NCBI RefSeq assembly: GCF_003013475.1
Contig: NZ_PXZO01000020.1
Coordinates: 1 to 64,000 of the forward strand
Length of the DNA: 64,000 nt
Direction of reading: 5' to 3'
Origin: Brevibacillus porteri
GTDB taxonomy: Bacteria; Bacillota; Bacilli; Brevibacillales; Brevibacillaceae
A program made the position numbers and the translations under genes. The notes under the pieces are model-generated. The model searched no databases and had not been told where the DNA came from. It saw nothing but the letters and a program-made list of their open reading frames with translations. This document shows positions 56,308 to 64,000 of this stretch, one piece after another (the stretch's first letter is position 1; each line of letters opens with the position of its first letter).

Positions 56308-57243
56308 ATGGATGCTCTCATAATTACATGCGTGTTCTTGTTTCTATTGCTGTTTGCGATCTGTCTGAAGGAGTGGTATCGCTACTCCATCGAGAAGCAA
56401 AAACTGCTCGCACATGTCCATGAGATGAGCGGGCACAAAAACTACGGTGTGCGCAAGCAGGAAACCTCATCCGAGCGCCTGGTCAAACGATTGCTTCGGT
56501 ATGGAGATGACTATGCTGTCATGGGGCAGCGCATCAACTTTTTCAGTGAGTCGCATGAGGTTGAGGATTGGTTGCTAAGGGCTGGGCGGCCGCTAGATTT
56601 GACCGTCGCCCAATTCCAAGGGGTCAAAATTTTCATGGCTTTGCTCGGCATTATTGCCGGCACGCTGTTTTTCATTCTCCGCTTTCCCTTATCGCATCTA
56701 GGTTTGATCGCCTGGCCGTTGATTGGCTACTTTTTGCCCATCCTTCTGTTGAAGAAAAAAGCGCGCGATCGTCAACATCAGCTTCGCTATGACCTGCCAG
56801 AATTTCTCGACACCGTAAGCGTGACGCTTCAGGCGGGGGTGAGTCTTGATCAGGCTTTGCGCGAAGTCATCAAGTTTTTTGATGGGCCGATTCGGGAAGA
56901 GTTTTCCCGATTCAATCAAGAGCTGGATCTCGGTGTACAGAGGGAAAAGGCGTATGAACAATTGCTGCGACGCAACGACAATCCGGAGTTTCAAATGCTG
57001 ATCAAAGCGCTCATTCAGGGGATGCGCCTGGGGGTGCCGATTGCCGTCACGTTCAAGGCACAGGCGGAAAACATGCGGAGAATCCGCAAAGAGCTGATCA
57101 AGGAAAAGGCGGCCAAGGCGTCGCCAAAAGTAACCCTGATCACCACGTTTATCGTGACTCCTACAGCGATTATCCTGATTGGCGGTTTGATGGTATTGAA
57201 TATTTTGGAGAACGTCAGCTTGTTTTCCGACGTCATGCCATGA
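56308..57243 (+). CDS. tadC: TadC-like pilus platform protein
   Basis: 311 residues with N-terminal helix, central helices (about 110-150), a T2SSF domain (EFLDTVSVTLQAGVSLDQAL) and a C-terminal helix. Partner of TadB, four bases downstream, AAGGTG site. Confidence 0.92.
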   Translation: MDALIITCVFLFLLLFAICLKEWYRYSIEKQKLLAHVHEMSGHKNYGVRKQETSSERLVKRLLRYGDDYAVMGQRINFFSESHEVEDWLLRAGRPLDLTVAQFQGVKIFMALLGIIAGTLFFILRFPLSHLGLIAWPLIGYFLPILLLKKKARDRQHQLRYDLPEFLDTVSVTLQAGVSLDQALREVIKFFDGPIREEFSRFNQELDLGVQREKAYEQLLRRNDNPEFQMLIKALIQGMRLGVPIAVTFKAQAENMRRIRKELIKEKAAKASPKVTLITTFIVTPTAIILIGGLMVLNILENVSLFSDVMP

Positions 57244-57343
57244 TCCATGGCTTCACTTTTAGGAGGTGATGCCCGTCAGCGAGATGGGAGTGCACAGTTC
57301 TTTATTTTTTCATTATCCAAATCATGAAGGGAGTAGATTTTAT

Positions 57344-57556
57344 ATGAAAAGCATGATGCTGAAATGGTATGTAAAAGGTCAGGGAGCTCTTGGAAACGAA
57401 AAAGGAGCACAGGCGATTGAGTGGATCGCGTTGGCAGGTGTGGTCATCGCTGTGTTTGGTGCGGTTATCGCCTACTTTGATACCGACCCCGCACTCGTTG
57501 GAGAATCCATTGGGGATACATTGAGCAATATCATCAAAAAATTAGACGGAAATTAA
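57344..57556 (+). CDS. flp: Flp/Tad prepilin
   Basis: 70 residues: basic leader, then prepilin cleavage motif G-AQAIE-W with Glu at +5 and a 20-residue hydrophobic helix (IALAGVVIAVFGAVIAYF). TadV-type peptidase should cut after the glycine of KGAQAIEW. The start at 57344 follows AAGGGAG; an upstream AGGAGG at 57261 is too close to its ATG. The aromatic next to Glu5 is Trp instead of the usual Tyr. Confidence 0.9.
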   Translation: MKSMMLKWYVKGQGALGNEKGAQAIEWIALAGVVIAVFGAVIAYFDTDPALVGESIGDTLSNIIKKLDGN

Positions 57557-57598
57557 TCAACCATTGAATGCTTTATTGGTGATGAGCATATGGAAAAG

Positions 57599-57628
57599 AG
57601 GTGGTGGAGGAATACTTCTTCACCACCT
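57599..57628 (+). promoter_or_regulatory. Hairpin between flp and VWA lipoprotein gene
   Basis: AGGTGGTG / CACCACCT outer pairs with an extended imperfect inner stem; no T run. Likely an mRNA processing or stability hairpin that could raise pilin message over downstream genes. Confidence 0.45.
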
Positions 57629-57685
57629 GAACCATATGGCGCTTCATACATAGCAAGTCGAAATCAAGCAGGAGGTAGCACTTTG

Positions 57686-59119
57686 ATGAGACTCGTGAAG
57701 GGAATAATTGCAGTGATCCTCCTGTTGAGCCTGTTAACGGCGTGTTCGCAGGAGCCGGATACACCTCAGAACACAGAGGGGCAAAATCCTTCTGTACCAC
57801 CAAGCGCGGAAACACCGCCTGCGCAAGGCCAACCGCCAGACCAAACAGGAGAGCCAAATGCCGAGATGACGCGAGAAGAAAAGGTAAAAGCGTTGGAGGC
57901 AATGGCACAGGAAGGAATGCCGCTAAAGCGGGAAACGACAGAGGACTTCGTCAATTCGCCGCCAGGACGTTTTTCCGGGGTTTCGTATGACAACAACAGG
58001 GAAGAAGTATTGCCTGAACTTAAAAAGTTCCCTACTGTTGAAAATCCGGACGAAGAAATGATTAACAATTACTACCTTGCCTTGTTGGGGCTGTATGCAC
58101 AGAGCTACCCTGATCCGCAACAAATCATGGATGAACTGAAAATGGCCTCATTTGGGAATCCGGACATCGATGATCCACGGTTCAAGTTTAAGGAAAGCTA
58201 CAATGTTGAAATTATCTTGGATGCGAGTGGCAGCATGGCGGCAAAATCGAATGGCAAGACGAGGATGGATGCTGCCAAAGAAGCGATTCAAGCCTTTGCT
58301 GAATCTTTGCCGAAACAGGCGAATGTCGCTTTGCGCGTATACGGGCACAAGGGCAGCGGGAAAGAGTCGGATAAAGCACTATCTTGCAGCAGCAGTGAAC
58401 TGGTATACGGAATGCAGCCTTACAACAAAGAAAAATTGCAGCAATCTTTGAATCAGTTCCAACCTACCGGATACACTCCGATTGGCTACTCTTTGCAGGA
58501 AGCGAAAAAGGATTTAAGCAAATGGCCTGGAGATAAGAACACCAATATGATCTTCCTCGTCAGTGACGGAATCGAAACGTGCGATGGTGACCCTGTCGAA
58601 GCTGCCAAACAGTTGGCCCAATCCGAGATTACGCCGATTATTAACGTGATTGGATTTGGTGTAGACGGTCCGGGACAGCAGCAGTTGAAAGAAGTCGCAA
58701 AGGCAGCGGGAGGCCGCTATGTTCTGATTCAAGATCAGAAGGAGCTACAGGAAGAATTCAATCGTGGGAAAGAAATCGCGAACAAGTGGAAAGAGTGGAA
58801 AGCCAATGCATCCCATCAAGCCGTATCCACTCGTAGTTCTCGATCGATCGACATTAGTCACTTTGCTTTGAAATGGAGCCGTATCGCCAAACGGGAAAAT
58901 CATGATCTAACATCTGTAATCATGACTATGGATGCAAACAACATCATTTCAGATGAGTTCGCCGATCAGCTGCGGAAGCTGAACGATGAGCAGCTGGAAA
59001 TCGCACAGAAAAAGGCAGATGAACTGGAGCAATTCCTGGATACCTTGAACGAGAAGTCCTATAAGGAAGCCGTGGATGCGATCAACGAGAAGTTTGCTCA
59101 ACATACGAAAACGAACTAG
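57686..59119 (+). CDS. VWA-domain lipoprotein in Tad locus, copy 1
   Basis: 477 residues: signal peptide with lipobox LLTAC, Pro/Gln-rich linker, then a von Willebrand A domain (about 170-370) with MIDAS motif DASGSM, T in PTGYTPIG and D in VSDGIET. C-terminal about 90 residues are helical. ATG 57686 follows GGAGGTAGC. Same architecture as the gene at 63043. Likely anchors or interacts with the pilus at the membrane surface. Confidence 0.9.
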   Translation: MRLVKGIIAVILLLSLLTACSQEPDTPQNTEGQNPSVPPSAETPPAQGQPPDQTGEPNAEMTREEKVKALEAMAQEGMPLKRETTEDFVNSPPGRFSGVSYDNNREEVLPELKKFPTVENPDEEMINNYYLALLGLYAQSYPDPQQIMDELKMASFGNPDIDDPRFKFKESYNVEIILDASGSMAAKSNGKTRMDAAKEAIQAFAESLPKQANVALRVYGHKGSGKESDKALSCSSSELVYGMQPYNKEKLQQSLNQFQPTGYTPIGYSLQEAKKDLSKWPGDKNTNMIFLVSDGIETCDGDPVEAAKQLAQSEITPIINVIGFGVDGPGQQQLKEVAKAAGGRYVLIQDQKELQEEFNRGKEIANKWKEWKANASHQAVSTRSSRSIDISHFALKWSRIAKRENHDLTSVIMTMDANNIISDEFADQLRKLNDEQLEIAQKKADELEQFLDTLNEKSYKEAVDAINEKFAQHTKTN

Positions 59120-59149
59120 AGACGAAATCTCCAAAAGGAGGTTTGTAAA

Positions 59150-60295
59150 GTGAGAAAATGGGTAAGAGGCCCAATGGCAGCGGCGACTTTCGCTTTTCTG
59201 ATTCTTATGATGAATCTGTTTCCAATGGTGGGCCTGGCAGCTTCCATTCAGTATCAAGGGTTACAATACGAGGCCCCGAAGTGGGATCAGCCAAATCTTG
59301 AGTCGCCACAATGGGAGCAGCTCAACCCACAAGCGCCGCAGTGGGAACAAATAAACCCACAGGCTCCTGATTGGGAAAAGCTGAACCCGCAGGCGCCGAG
59401 CTGGGATCGGACGAATCCGCAAGCACCAAATTGGGATCGGATAAATCCGCAGGCACCTGATTTGCAGGGGCCAAGCGTCAATCACTCGAACCCGCAAGCG
59501 CCAAATGCAACCGCACCTGCACCAAATGTACAAATGCCTGCTTCTCAGCAGCCTGGCGTCGATCCAGATAGCTCGAAGCCGATGACGGAGACGCTTGAAT
59601 ACGGTGCAGTCAAATGGACGTTCAAGGACGTCATGGGCGGAACGCTGGCATATAGCGCTGATTTGCTTATGAATGGCGAAGTAGACATGGCAGCGGGACT
59701 TCGTGGCAAAGGCTTGTTCTTGGGAGATCTGGCGATAAAAGGTCTTGATCTTGCCTTCAAGAATACGCCGTATGTAAACACAGTAACAGGCTTAGGTGTC
59801 GATTCACTCGACGGGATGAATGCGTGGGCCAACTATCAATTTGTGTTGGCACAATTGCCGAATAACAGTTTTCGGGATATTTTCCAAGGCGGTCAGCTGA
59901 CGAATTCGGCAAATCCATCCGGCGTCAGAATGCCGGGGATCGTAAAAGGCTTAAATGTGGGCGTAGCAGCGATCAGCCTTCCGTTTGACATCATGGATAC
60001 GATCGGCAGCTTTGGCATGGCGTTTGATCCGAGCCAGAATGAAGCTACACAAAATGAGAAATTTGTGGATGGCGTCGGTAATTTCGGCAGTGTGCTGATG
60101 GACGGAGGGGTCATTGCTTCCATCATACCAGGTGGGCAGGCGGTAGGCGGTGTGCTTGTTGTCACCGGTGCGGTTTTGTGGGGGTTGAGCAAACTCGTGA
60201 AGTACGCTGATAAGCTAGCCGGAGGAGCGATTACCCGTGGAATCCGGGATGGAGTCGGAAAAGCTGTTGGCTGGGTAAAATCCTTATTTGGGTAA
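59150..60295 (+). CDS. Secreted protein with NPQAP decapeptide repeats
   Basis: 381 residues from GTG behind AAGGAGG. Signal peptide ending GLAA. Residues about 45-115 hold at least six tandem ten-residue repeats of the type PxW-D/E-x-x-NPQA. The second half is Gly- and hydrophobic-rich with predicted helices (FKDVMGGTLAYSADLL, GGVLVVTGAVLWGLSKL) and no known domain; it recalls membrane-inserting or toxin-like regions but nothing certain. Between two Tad-locus genes, so may be exported or presented with the pilus. Confidence 0.85.
   Translation: MRKWVRGPMAAATFAFLILMMNLFPMVGLAASIQYQGLQYEAPKWDQPNLESPQWEQLNPQAPQWEQINPQAPDWEKLNPQAPSWDRTNPQAPNWDRINPQAPDLQGPSVNHSNPQAPNATAPAPNVQMPASQQPGVDPDSSKPMTETLEYGAVKWTFKDVMGGTLAYSADLLMNGEVDMAAGLRGKGLFLGDLAIKGLDLAFKNTPYVNTVTGLGVDSLDGMNAWANYQFVLAQLPNNSFRDIFQGGQLTNSANPSGVRMPGIVKGLNVGVAAISLPFDIMDTIGSFGMAFDPSQNEATQNEKFVDGVGNFGSVLMDGGVIASIIPGGQAVGGVLVVTGAVLWGLSKLVKYADKLAGGAITRGIRDGVGKAVGWVKSLFG
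59290..59500 (+). repeat. Tandem 30-base coding repeats (NPQAP)
   Basis: About seven 30-base units within the gene at 59150, each ending in AAYCCRCARGC-type codons for NPQA. Third-position differences among units show the peptide is being preserved, not the DNA. Confidence 0.85.
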
Positions 60296-60310
60296 CGGAG
60301 GTCCTTGCTT

Positions 60311-61165
60311 ATGAAAGTCGTGAATACACCACAGGTTCAGGCTCAGATCGAGCGGAATAAGCGTTTTTTAGAGAGGACAGAGCTGTATAATTACCCGGCC
60401 TACGTAGACGGAGAATATTACTACCATGTCGCGTACTGGAAATGGGGAAAAAAAGACGCTGTCGGGTACTTGGTGCTGCGACCGGATGGTGAAGTGGTTC
60501 GCCGCAAGGAAGCAGAGCCCGTCGTGAAACTATTTTTGGTGCATGCACATGCGGGGCGCAAGATTAAGAACAATCTGGCCATTGATAAGGATAAACCGAT
60601 CGAGATGTACGAGCAAAAATACGAGTTTTTGAGGGCGCTTTTGCCAAGCTACCAGGATAAGATGGACACGGTGCTTCGGCAAGATGCAGAGAAGCTGATC
60701 GACATTTGTAAAACCATGATGGAAAGCCGGGACCAGCTGCGTGCCATTTATGATCGAGGGATGGATCTGCTCAATCAATTTTTCGCGCGCAACTACGTCA
60801 TCGCGGGAGAAGAAACGGCATTACGGGATGTGTTATTTGAATCTGACTATATTTTGTATGATCGCATTCGCAAGCAGGTGCTGATCAAAGACTCGGTAGA
60901 CCGGCTTTACCAGTTTTTCCAATCCAATCGAGTAGAACTGGATCGGGTACAGGAGCAGAAACGAAAAAAGCTGAGCGACTTGCTCTCTGTATACAAAGAC
61001 AAAACACTGCGAAATATTGCCGATGAATCCGTGAAAAGCTTTGAGACGCATACGACAGGGAAGCATGAGTCTTTCCATACGGTTGAACAGTTGCGGGAAG
61101 CCCACGAGAAGCTGAATAGGACCATCTTGGAAAACGGGCTGATGGATAAACTGCGAAACCCTTAA
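60311..61165 (+). CDS. Hypothetical protein, helical, Tad locus
   Basis: 284 residues without signal peptide or membrane segment. N-terminal beta region (YYHVAYWKWGKKDAVGYLVL) followed by long amphipathic helices, likely coiled coil. ATG 60311 follows GGAGG. No family recognised. Adjacent to the NPQAP protein and a membrane protein, so possibly a cytosolic partner. Confidence 0.8.
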   Translation: MKVVNTPQVQAQIERNKRFLERTELYNYPAYVDGEYYYHVAYWKWGKKDAVGYLVLRPDGEVVRRKEAEPVVKLFLVHAHAGRKIKNNLAIDKDKPIEMYEQKYEFLRALLPSYQDKMDTVLRQDAEKLIDICKTMMESRDQLRAIYDRGMDLLNQFFARNYVIAGEETALRDVLFESDYILYDRIRKQVLIKDSVDRLYQFFQSNRVELDRVQEQKRKKLSDLLSVYKDKTLRNIADESVKSFETHTTGKHESFHTVEQLREAHEKLNRTILENGLMDKLRNP

Positions 61166-61188
61166 CAGGAAAGGTGAGAGAAACCCAT

Positions 61189-61911
61189 ATGCATCCCTTC
61201 AAAGAAAGCATTCGGTTTTATGCACGGAACATCGAATCTTTGCTGCTCTTGTCCGCCGTGCTCGTTGTTCCATTTTTTGTCATCCACAACTTTACGCTGA
61301 ACTACTTGAATCTCATTGCCGCGATCACGGGCGCCAAATTCGTAGCAAGCTTTTTCAATCTGTTTTTACTTCTTCTGTTTTTGCTGATCCTCCAGATCCC
61401 TTTTGCCCAGTATGTCCAAAGTGATCTGGACGGCGATGAGCGTCCGATTCGAAAAGCATTTCGGACATTTTTTGAACACAGCTTTTCTGTATTCGTATTT
61501 GGGATCGTGTTTAGCTTTCTTGTCTCTACAGGAATGATGCTGTTCATGATACCCGGGTTGATTCTTATGATCTTGTTTTATTTGACGCCGTTTTTTGTGG
61601 TGCTGAAAAAACAATCGGCTTGGCGTTGCTGGCGATCTGCCATGGAAATGGGCAAAAAGCATTTCTTCCCAATCCTTGGCCTATTGCTACTGGTGAGCGT
61701 GGTGGAATGGCTAATCAGTATGGCGGGCTTGTTCCTCGTCACGTCTATTACGGCGACCTTTGGGGCGGTTATGTTTATTGAGTTGTTGCTCAATGTGATT
61801 GTTCTCCCGTTTTTTGCGGTCATGTTCATGATGTACGTGAATAAATGGAAAGACGAGGCGGCAGGAGCGGAAGCGGCTGTGGCAGGGGGATTGCTGCTCG
61901 ATGAAAGATAG
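61189..61911 (+). CDS. Multi-pass membrane protein, Tad locus
   Basis: 240 residues with about six membrane helices in pairs and a FYLTPFFVVL-containing loop like YciC/DUF975-type proteins. ATG 61189 follows AAAGGTGAG. Overlaps no catalytic family; it may anchor the preceding cytosolic protein. Confidence 0.78.
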   Translation: MHPFKESIRFYARNIESLLLLSAVLVVPFFVIHNFTLNYLNLIAAITGAKFVASFFNLFLLLLFLLILQIPFAQYVQSDLDGDERPIRKAFRTFFEHSFSVFVFGIVFSFLVSTGMMLFMIPGLILMILFYLTPFFVVLKKQSAWRCWRSAMEMGKKHFFPILGLLLLVSVVEWLISMAGLFLVTSITATFGAVMFIELLLNVIVLPFFAVMFMMYVNKWKDEAAGAEAAVAGGLLLDER

Positions 61912-61945
61912 CTTGCAAATAAGTTCGAGAGGAGATGAGCGAAGA

Positions 61946-62347
61946 ATGCGCCTGAAGAAGATCGTTTCCAATGAAAAGGGCTCGGTTACCGTAGAGTTTA
62001 TCGCCATACTGCCGTTCGTCTTTCTGATCATGCTGATTTGCTGGCAGTTTCTTGTGGGCGTCTACGGCGTCATCATCTCTCAGTCGGCAGCAAATGAGGC
62101 AGCGAAGGTGTACGCCATAACGGGGAATTCGGGTGAAGCCATACAAGCTGCCAGAAACGTGGTGAACGCGGCAGGAGGCTATATTTCCTTCAGTGACGGC
62201 GATATCAGGTGGGATGGTGACGGATATTTTACAGCCAAGGTCGGCGTCCAGATGGAGCTGGGTTTCCTTCCTGACTGGCTCTCTATCAAAAAGGAAGACC
62301 GATATATCTCCTTTGATCGGGAAATGAAGAGCAGGGTGATGAACTAG
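61946..62347 (+). CDS. tadE: TadE-like pseudopilin
   Basis: 133 residues: SNEKGSVTVEFIAILPFVFL is the TadE-type cleavage region with Glu at +5 after Gly, followed by a membrane helix and an external domain. ATG 61946 follows GGAGATGA. Next gene starts right after its stop. Confidence 0.88.
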   Translation: MRLKKIVSNEKGSVTVEFIAILPFVFLIMLICWQFLVGVYGVIISQSAANEAAKVYAITGNSGEAIQAARNVVNAAGGYISFSDGDIRWDGDGYFTAKVGVQMELGFLPDWLSIKKEDRYISFDREMKSRVMN

Positions 62348-63022
62348 ATGGTACGTATACTGCGTCACTTGCAAAATGAACGTGGAAATATGACGATCTT
62401 CACCCTGACGATTTACTGGTTTATGTTCATGCTGGTGTTTGTTGCGCTGTTCAACTTTTCGACCATTTTTGTAGACAAGGAGCAGGCGTCGAACAGTGCG
62501 CAGCAGGCGAGTATTGCGGCGGTGAAGGATATTTATGATGAGATGGATGATGCAATTAAAATATACGATGCGTCACCCAATCGGTATTATAACCAAGATT
62601 ATCTCACACCCAGAATAATAGCTGCTGAGAGCTCCCTGAGAGCGTCGCACCCCGATTGGTCTCATAGCGAAATTGAGTATGGCGCGATTGACTCGGTATT
62701 GAGCAACGCATTGCCAGGCAATGTTGAGTTGCAGGGATATGTAAGTCTAGGGTTGAGAAACGCGGCCAGCCAAATTCCTGGGGTGGTTGCCAAAGTACTG
62801 TCGGATAACCATGCAACGCTCAGCGGTTCGTCCGTCAAATTGTTCAACAGTGACAATCGGATTGAAGTAACAACTTCTGTAAAGTACGAATCGGAATCGA
62901 TGGGGTTTGACTTCATTCCTGCCTATTCCGAGCAAATCTACCAGACTGGGGAAAGCAGACGGATCGATTTTATTGATGAGGTGAACGACTGGTTTTACAT
63001 CAATATCCCGATTCTTGGATGA
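62348..63022 (+). CDS. TadE/TadF-like membrane protein
   Basis: 224 residues: NERGNMTIFTLTIYWFMFML is a pseudopilin-like N terminus without the usual Glu5 (Ile instead), then an external domain of about 180 residues. Starts one base after the tadE stop. Probably a minor pilin or membrane partner in pilus assembly. Confidence 0.8.
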   Translation: MVRILRHLQNERGNMTIFTLTIYWFMFMLVFVALFNFSTIFVDKEQASNSAQQASIAAVKDIYDEMDDAIKIYDASPNRYYNQDYLTPRIIAAESSLRASHPDWSHSEIEYGAIDSVLSNALPGNVELQGYVSLGLRNAASQIPGVVAKVLSDNHATLSGSSVKLFNSDNRIEVTTSVKYESESMGFDFIPAYSEQIYQTGESRRIDFIDEVNDWFYINIPILG

Positions 63023-63042
63023 TGATGGTTGGAGGAAATGGC

Positions 63043-64000
63043 ATGACAAGAAGGCTACAAAAAATGCGGATGTCGCTCTTGATCAACAGCATCATGATCA
63101 TGCTGCTGCTTTCTGGCTGTTCACTGGGCGCAATAGGTGTGGGTACAGGGATCCAGCAAAATCAATGGCCGCAGACGACACAGGAGTTGATTGCTTCACA
63201 GCCCGGACCGCTTGCTGGCACACAATTTTTCCATGCAGCTTATCCGCATCGAGCTGAGATCATACAGGTTTTGGATAAAATGCCTACCCTGGTCGATGGG
63301 ATGAATGATGCTTACTTGGATTTGTACTGGAATCAATTGCTCACCCTGTTTGCCGAGGATTACCTCAGTCCCCAAATGGTTGTCGACCGTTGGAGAATGG
63401 CTTCGTATGGGAGTCCTGACATCGAGGACGCCCGCTTTCAGTTTCGGGAAAATTTCAACGTAGAAATCATCCTGGATGCAAGCGGAAGCATGGCTGGGAA
63501 AATCGGGGACAAAACGAAAATGCAGCTCGCTAAGGAAGCGATCCAGGAATTCGCGGAAGCACTACCAGAAGAGGCGAGAATCTCGCTGCGCGTGTATGGA
63601 CATAAGGGTAGCAATGCAGATGAGCATAAACAGCTCTCCTGTGGCAGCAGTGAGATGGTCTATCCATTGCAAGCCTACGATGCGAAAGGTCTTGAACAAG
63701 CACTTGGCATGTTTGAGCCGACGGGCTGGACATCCATTGCGCACTCCTTGCGTCTCGCTCAGGAGGATTTGGCGGGATTCGAAGCGGACAAAAATACGAA
63801 TGTCATCTATCTAGTTAGTGACGGCATCGAGACGTGCGATGGCAATCCGGTGGCAGTAGCCAAGGAATTGTCCCAGTCCAAAATTATGCCGTTGTTGAAC
63901 GTCATTGGCTTTGATGTGAATGCAGAAGGGCAGAAGCAATTGAAGGAAATTGCCCACGCATCAGAAGGTCTGTATGCAAATGTGACGAACCGTGAGCAGT
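63043..64000 (+). CDS. VWA-domain lipoprotein in Tad locus, copy 2 (partial at window end)
   Basis: Open frame of 319 codons to the window edge, no stop yet. Signal peptide with lipobox LLLSGC; VWA domain with MIDAS DASGSM, PTGWTS and VSDGIET as in the gene at 57686, and shared segments such as VYGHKGS and NVIGF. The linker is shorter than in copy 1. ATG 63043 follows GGAGG with seven-base spacing. The 3' end lies outside the window. Confidence 0.9.
   Translation, partial: MTRRLQKMRMSLLINSIMIMLLLSGCSLGAIGVGTGIQQNQWPQTTQELIASQPGPLAGTQFFHAAYPHRAEIIQVLDKMPTLVDGMNDAYLDLYWNQLLTLFAEDYLSPQMVVDRWRMASYGSPDIEDARFQFRENFNVEIILDASGSMAGKIGDKTKMQLAKEAIQEFAEALPEEARISLRVYGHKGSNADEHKQLSCGSSEMVYPLQAYDAKGLEQALGMFEPTGWTSIAHSLRLAQEDLAGFEADKNTNVIYLVSDGIETCDGNPVAVAKELSQSKIMPLLNVIGFDVNAEGQKQLKEIAHASEGLYANVTNREQ

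Noticed and set aside
59290..59500. Repeats that could be read as a CRISPR or minisatellite array
   Set aside because: Units are in frame, differ mostly at third positions and encode a conserved decapeptide inside a gene with signal peptide; no unique spacers.

Overview
The window looks like a chromosomal segment of a Gram-positive, low-to-mid GC Firmicute, most likely a Brevibacillus-type member of the Paenibacillaceae. This rests on the gene order MoxR / DUF58 / transglutaminase / guaA / pbuG / purEKB (the Bacillus yeaC-yeaD-yebA-guaA-pbuG-pur neighbourhood), AGGAGG-type ribosome binding sites with frequent GTG and TTG starts, purine riboswitches with intrinsic terminators, lipoprotein boxes and secretin-less Tad genes. 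The species call is inference.

Layout. 1-1.5 kb: end of a tRNA array (14 complete tRNAs and one 3' fragment) closed by a terminator. 1.7-6.1 kb: MoxR ATPase, DUF58 protein and membrane transglutaminase. 6.1-18.1 kb: purine region, with riboswitch-controlled guaA and pbuG, a histidyl-tRNA synthetase gene behind a leader peptide with three His codons, two tandem M1-type metallopeptidases, and purEKB with translational overlaps, ended by a terminator. 18.2-19.7 kb: an orphan ECF sigma gene flanked by three long palindromic elements whose arms differ in sequence but stay complementary within each element. 19.8-24.8 kb: BceRS-BceAB-type peptide-antibiotic sensing and detoxification module, then guanine deaminase.

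24.9-33.8 kb: Lrp/AsnC regulator, a peptide/glutathione-type ABC importer (one permease broken by an in-frame TAA), two short CHR chromate transporter halves and a cytoplasmic gamma-glutamyltransferase, resembling an enlarged Bacillus ywrC-ywrB-ywrA-ywrD group. 33.8-35.6 kb: a visibly AT-richer patch with a lipoprotein, a secreted metzincin-like protease and a membrane-anchored protein, bounded by two nearly identical terminator hairpins.

35.8-48.2 kb: Gram-positive Pel exopolysaccharide locus. Two tandem CheY-like receivers lead in (the second overlaps the next gene by ATGA), followed by an SDR epimerase-PelD fusion with an RxxD c-di-GMP site and a degenerate GGDEF, PelE, a PelA-type deacetylase, PelF, PelG, then a CotH-kinase-fold lipoprotein, a VTC-domain protein and a DUF4956 membrane protein. 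A convergent secreted DUF4832 protein, a receiver-BTAD regulator and a thioredoxin-like gene follow on the minus strand.

51.4-64 kb: a Tad (Flp) pilus locus: prepilin peptidase, CpaB, TadZ, TadA, TadB, TadC, Flp pilin, a VWA lipoprotein, an NPQAP decapeptide-repeat secreted protein, two proteins without known function, two TadE/F-like pseudopilins, and a second VWA lipoprotein that runs off the end. The Pel, Tad and receiver genes together suggest a surface-attachment/biofilm region. The strongest candidates for something undescribed are the CheY-Pel-CotH-VTC-DUF4956 assembly, the covarying palindromic elements, the His-codon attenuator and the twin-VWA/NPQAP module in the Tad locus.
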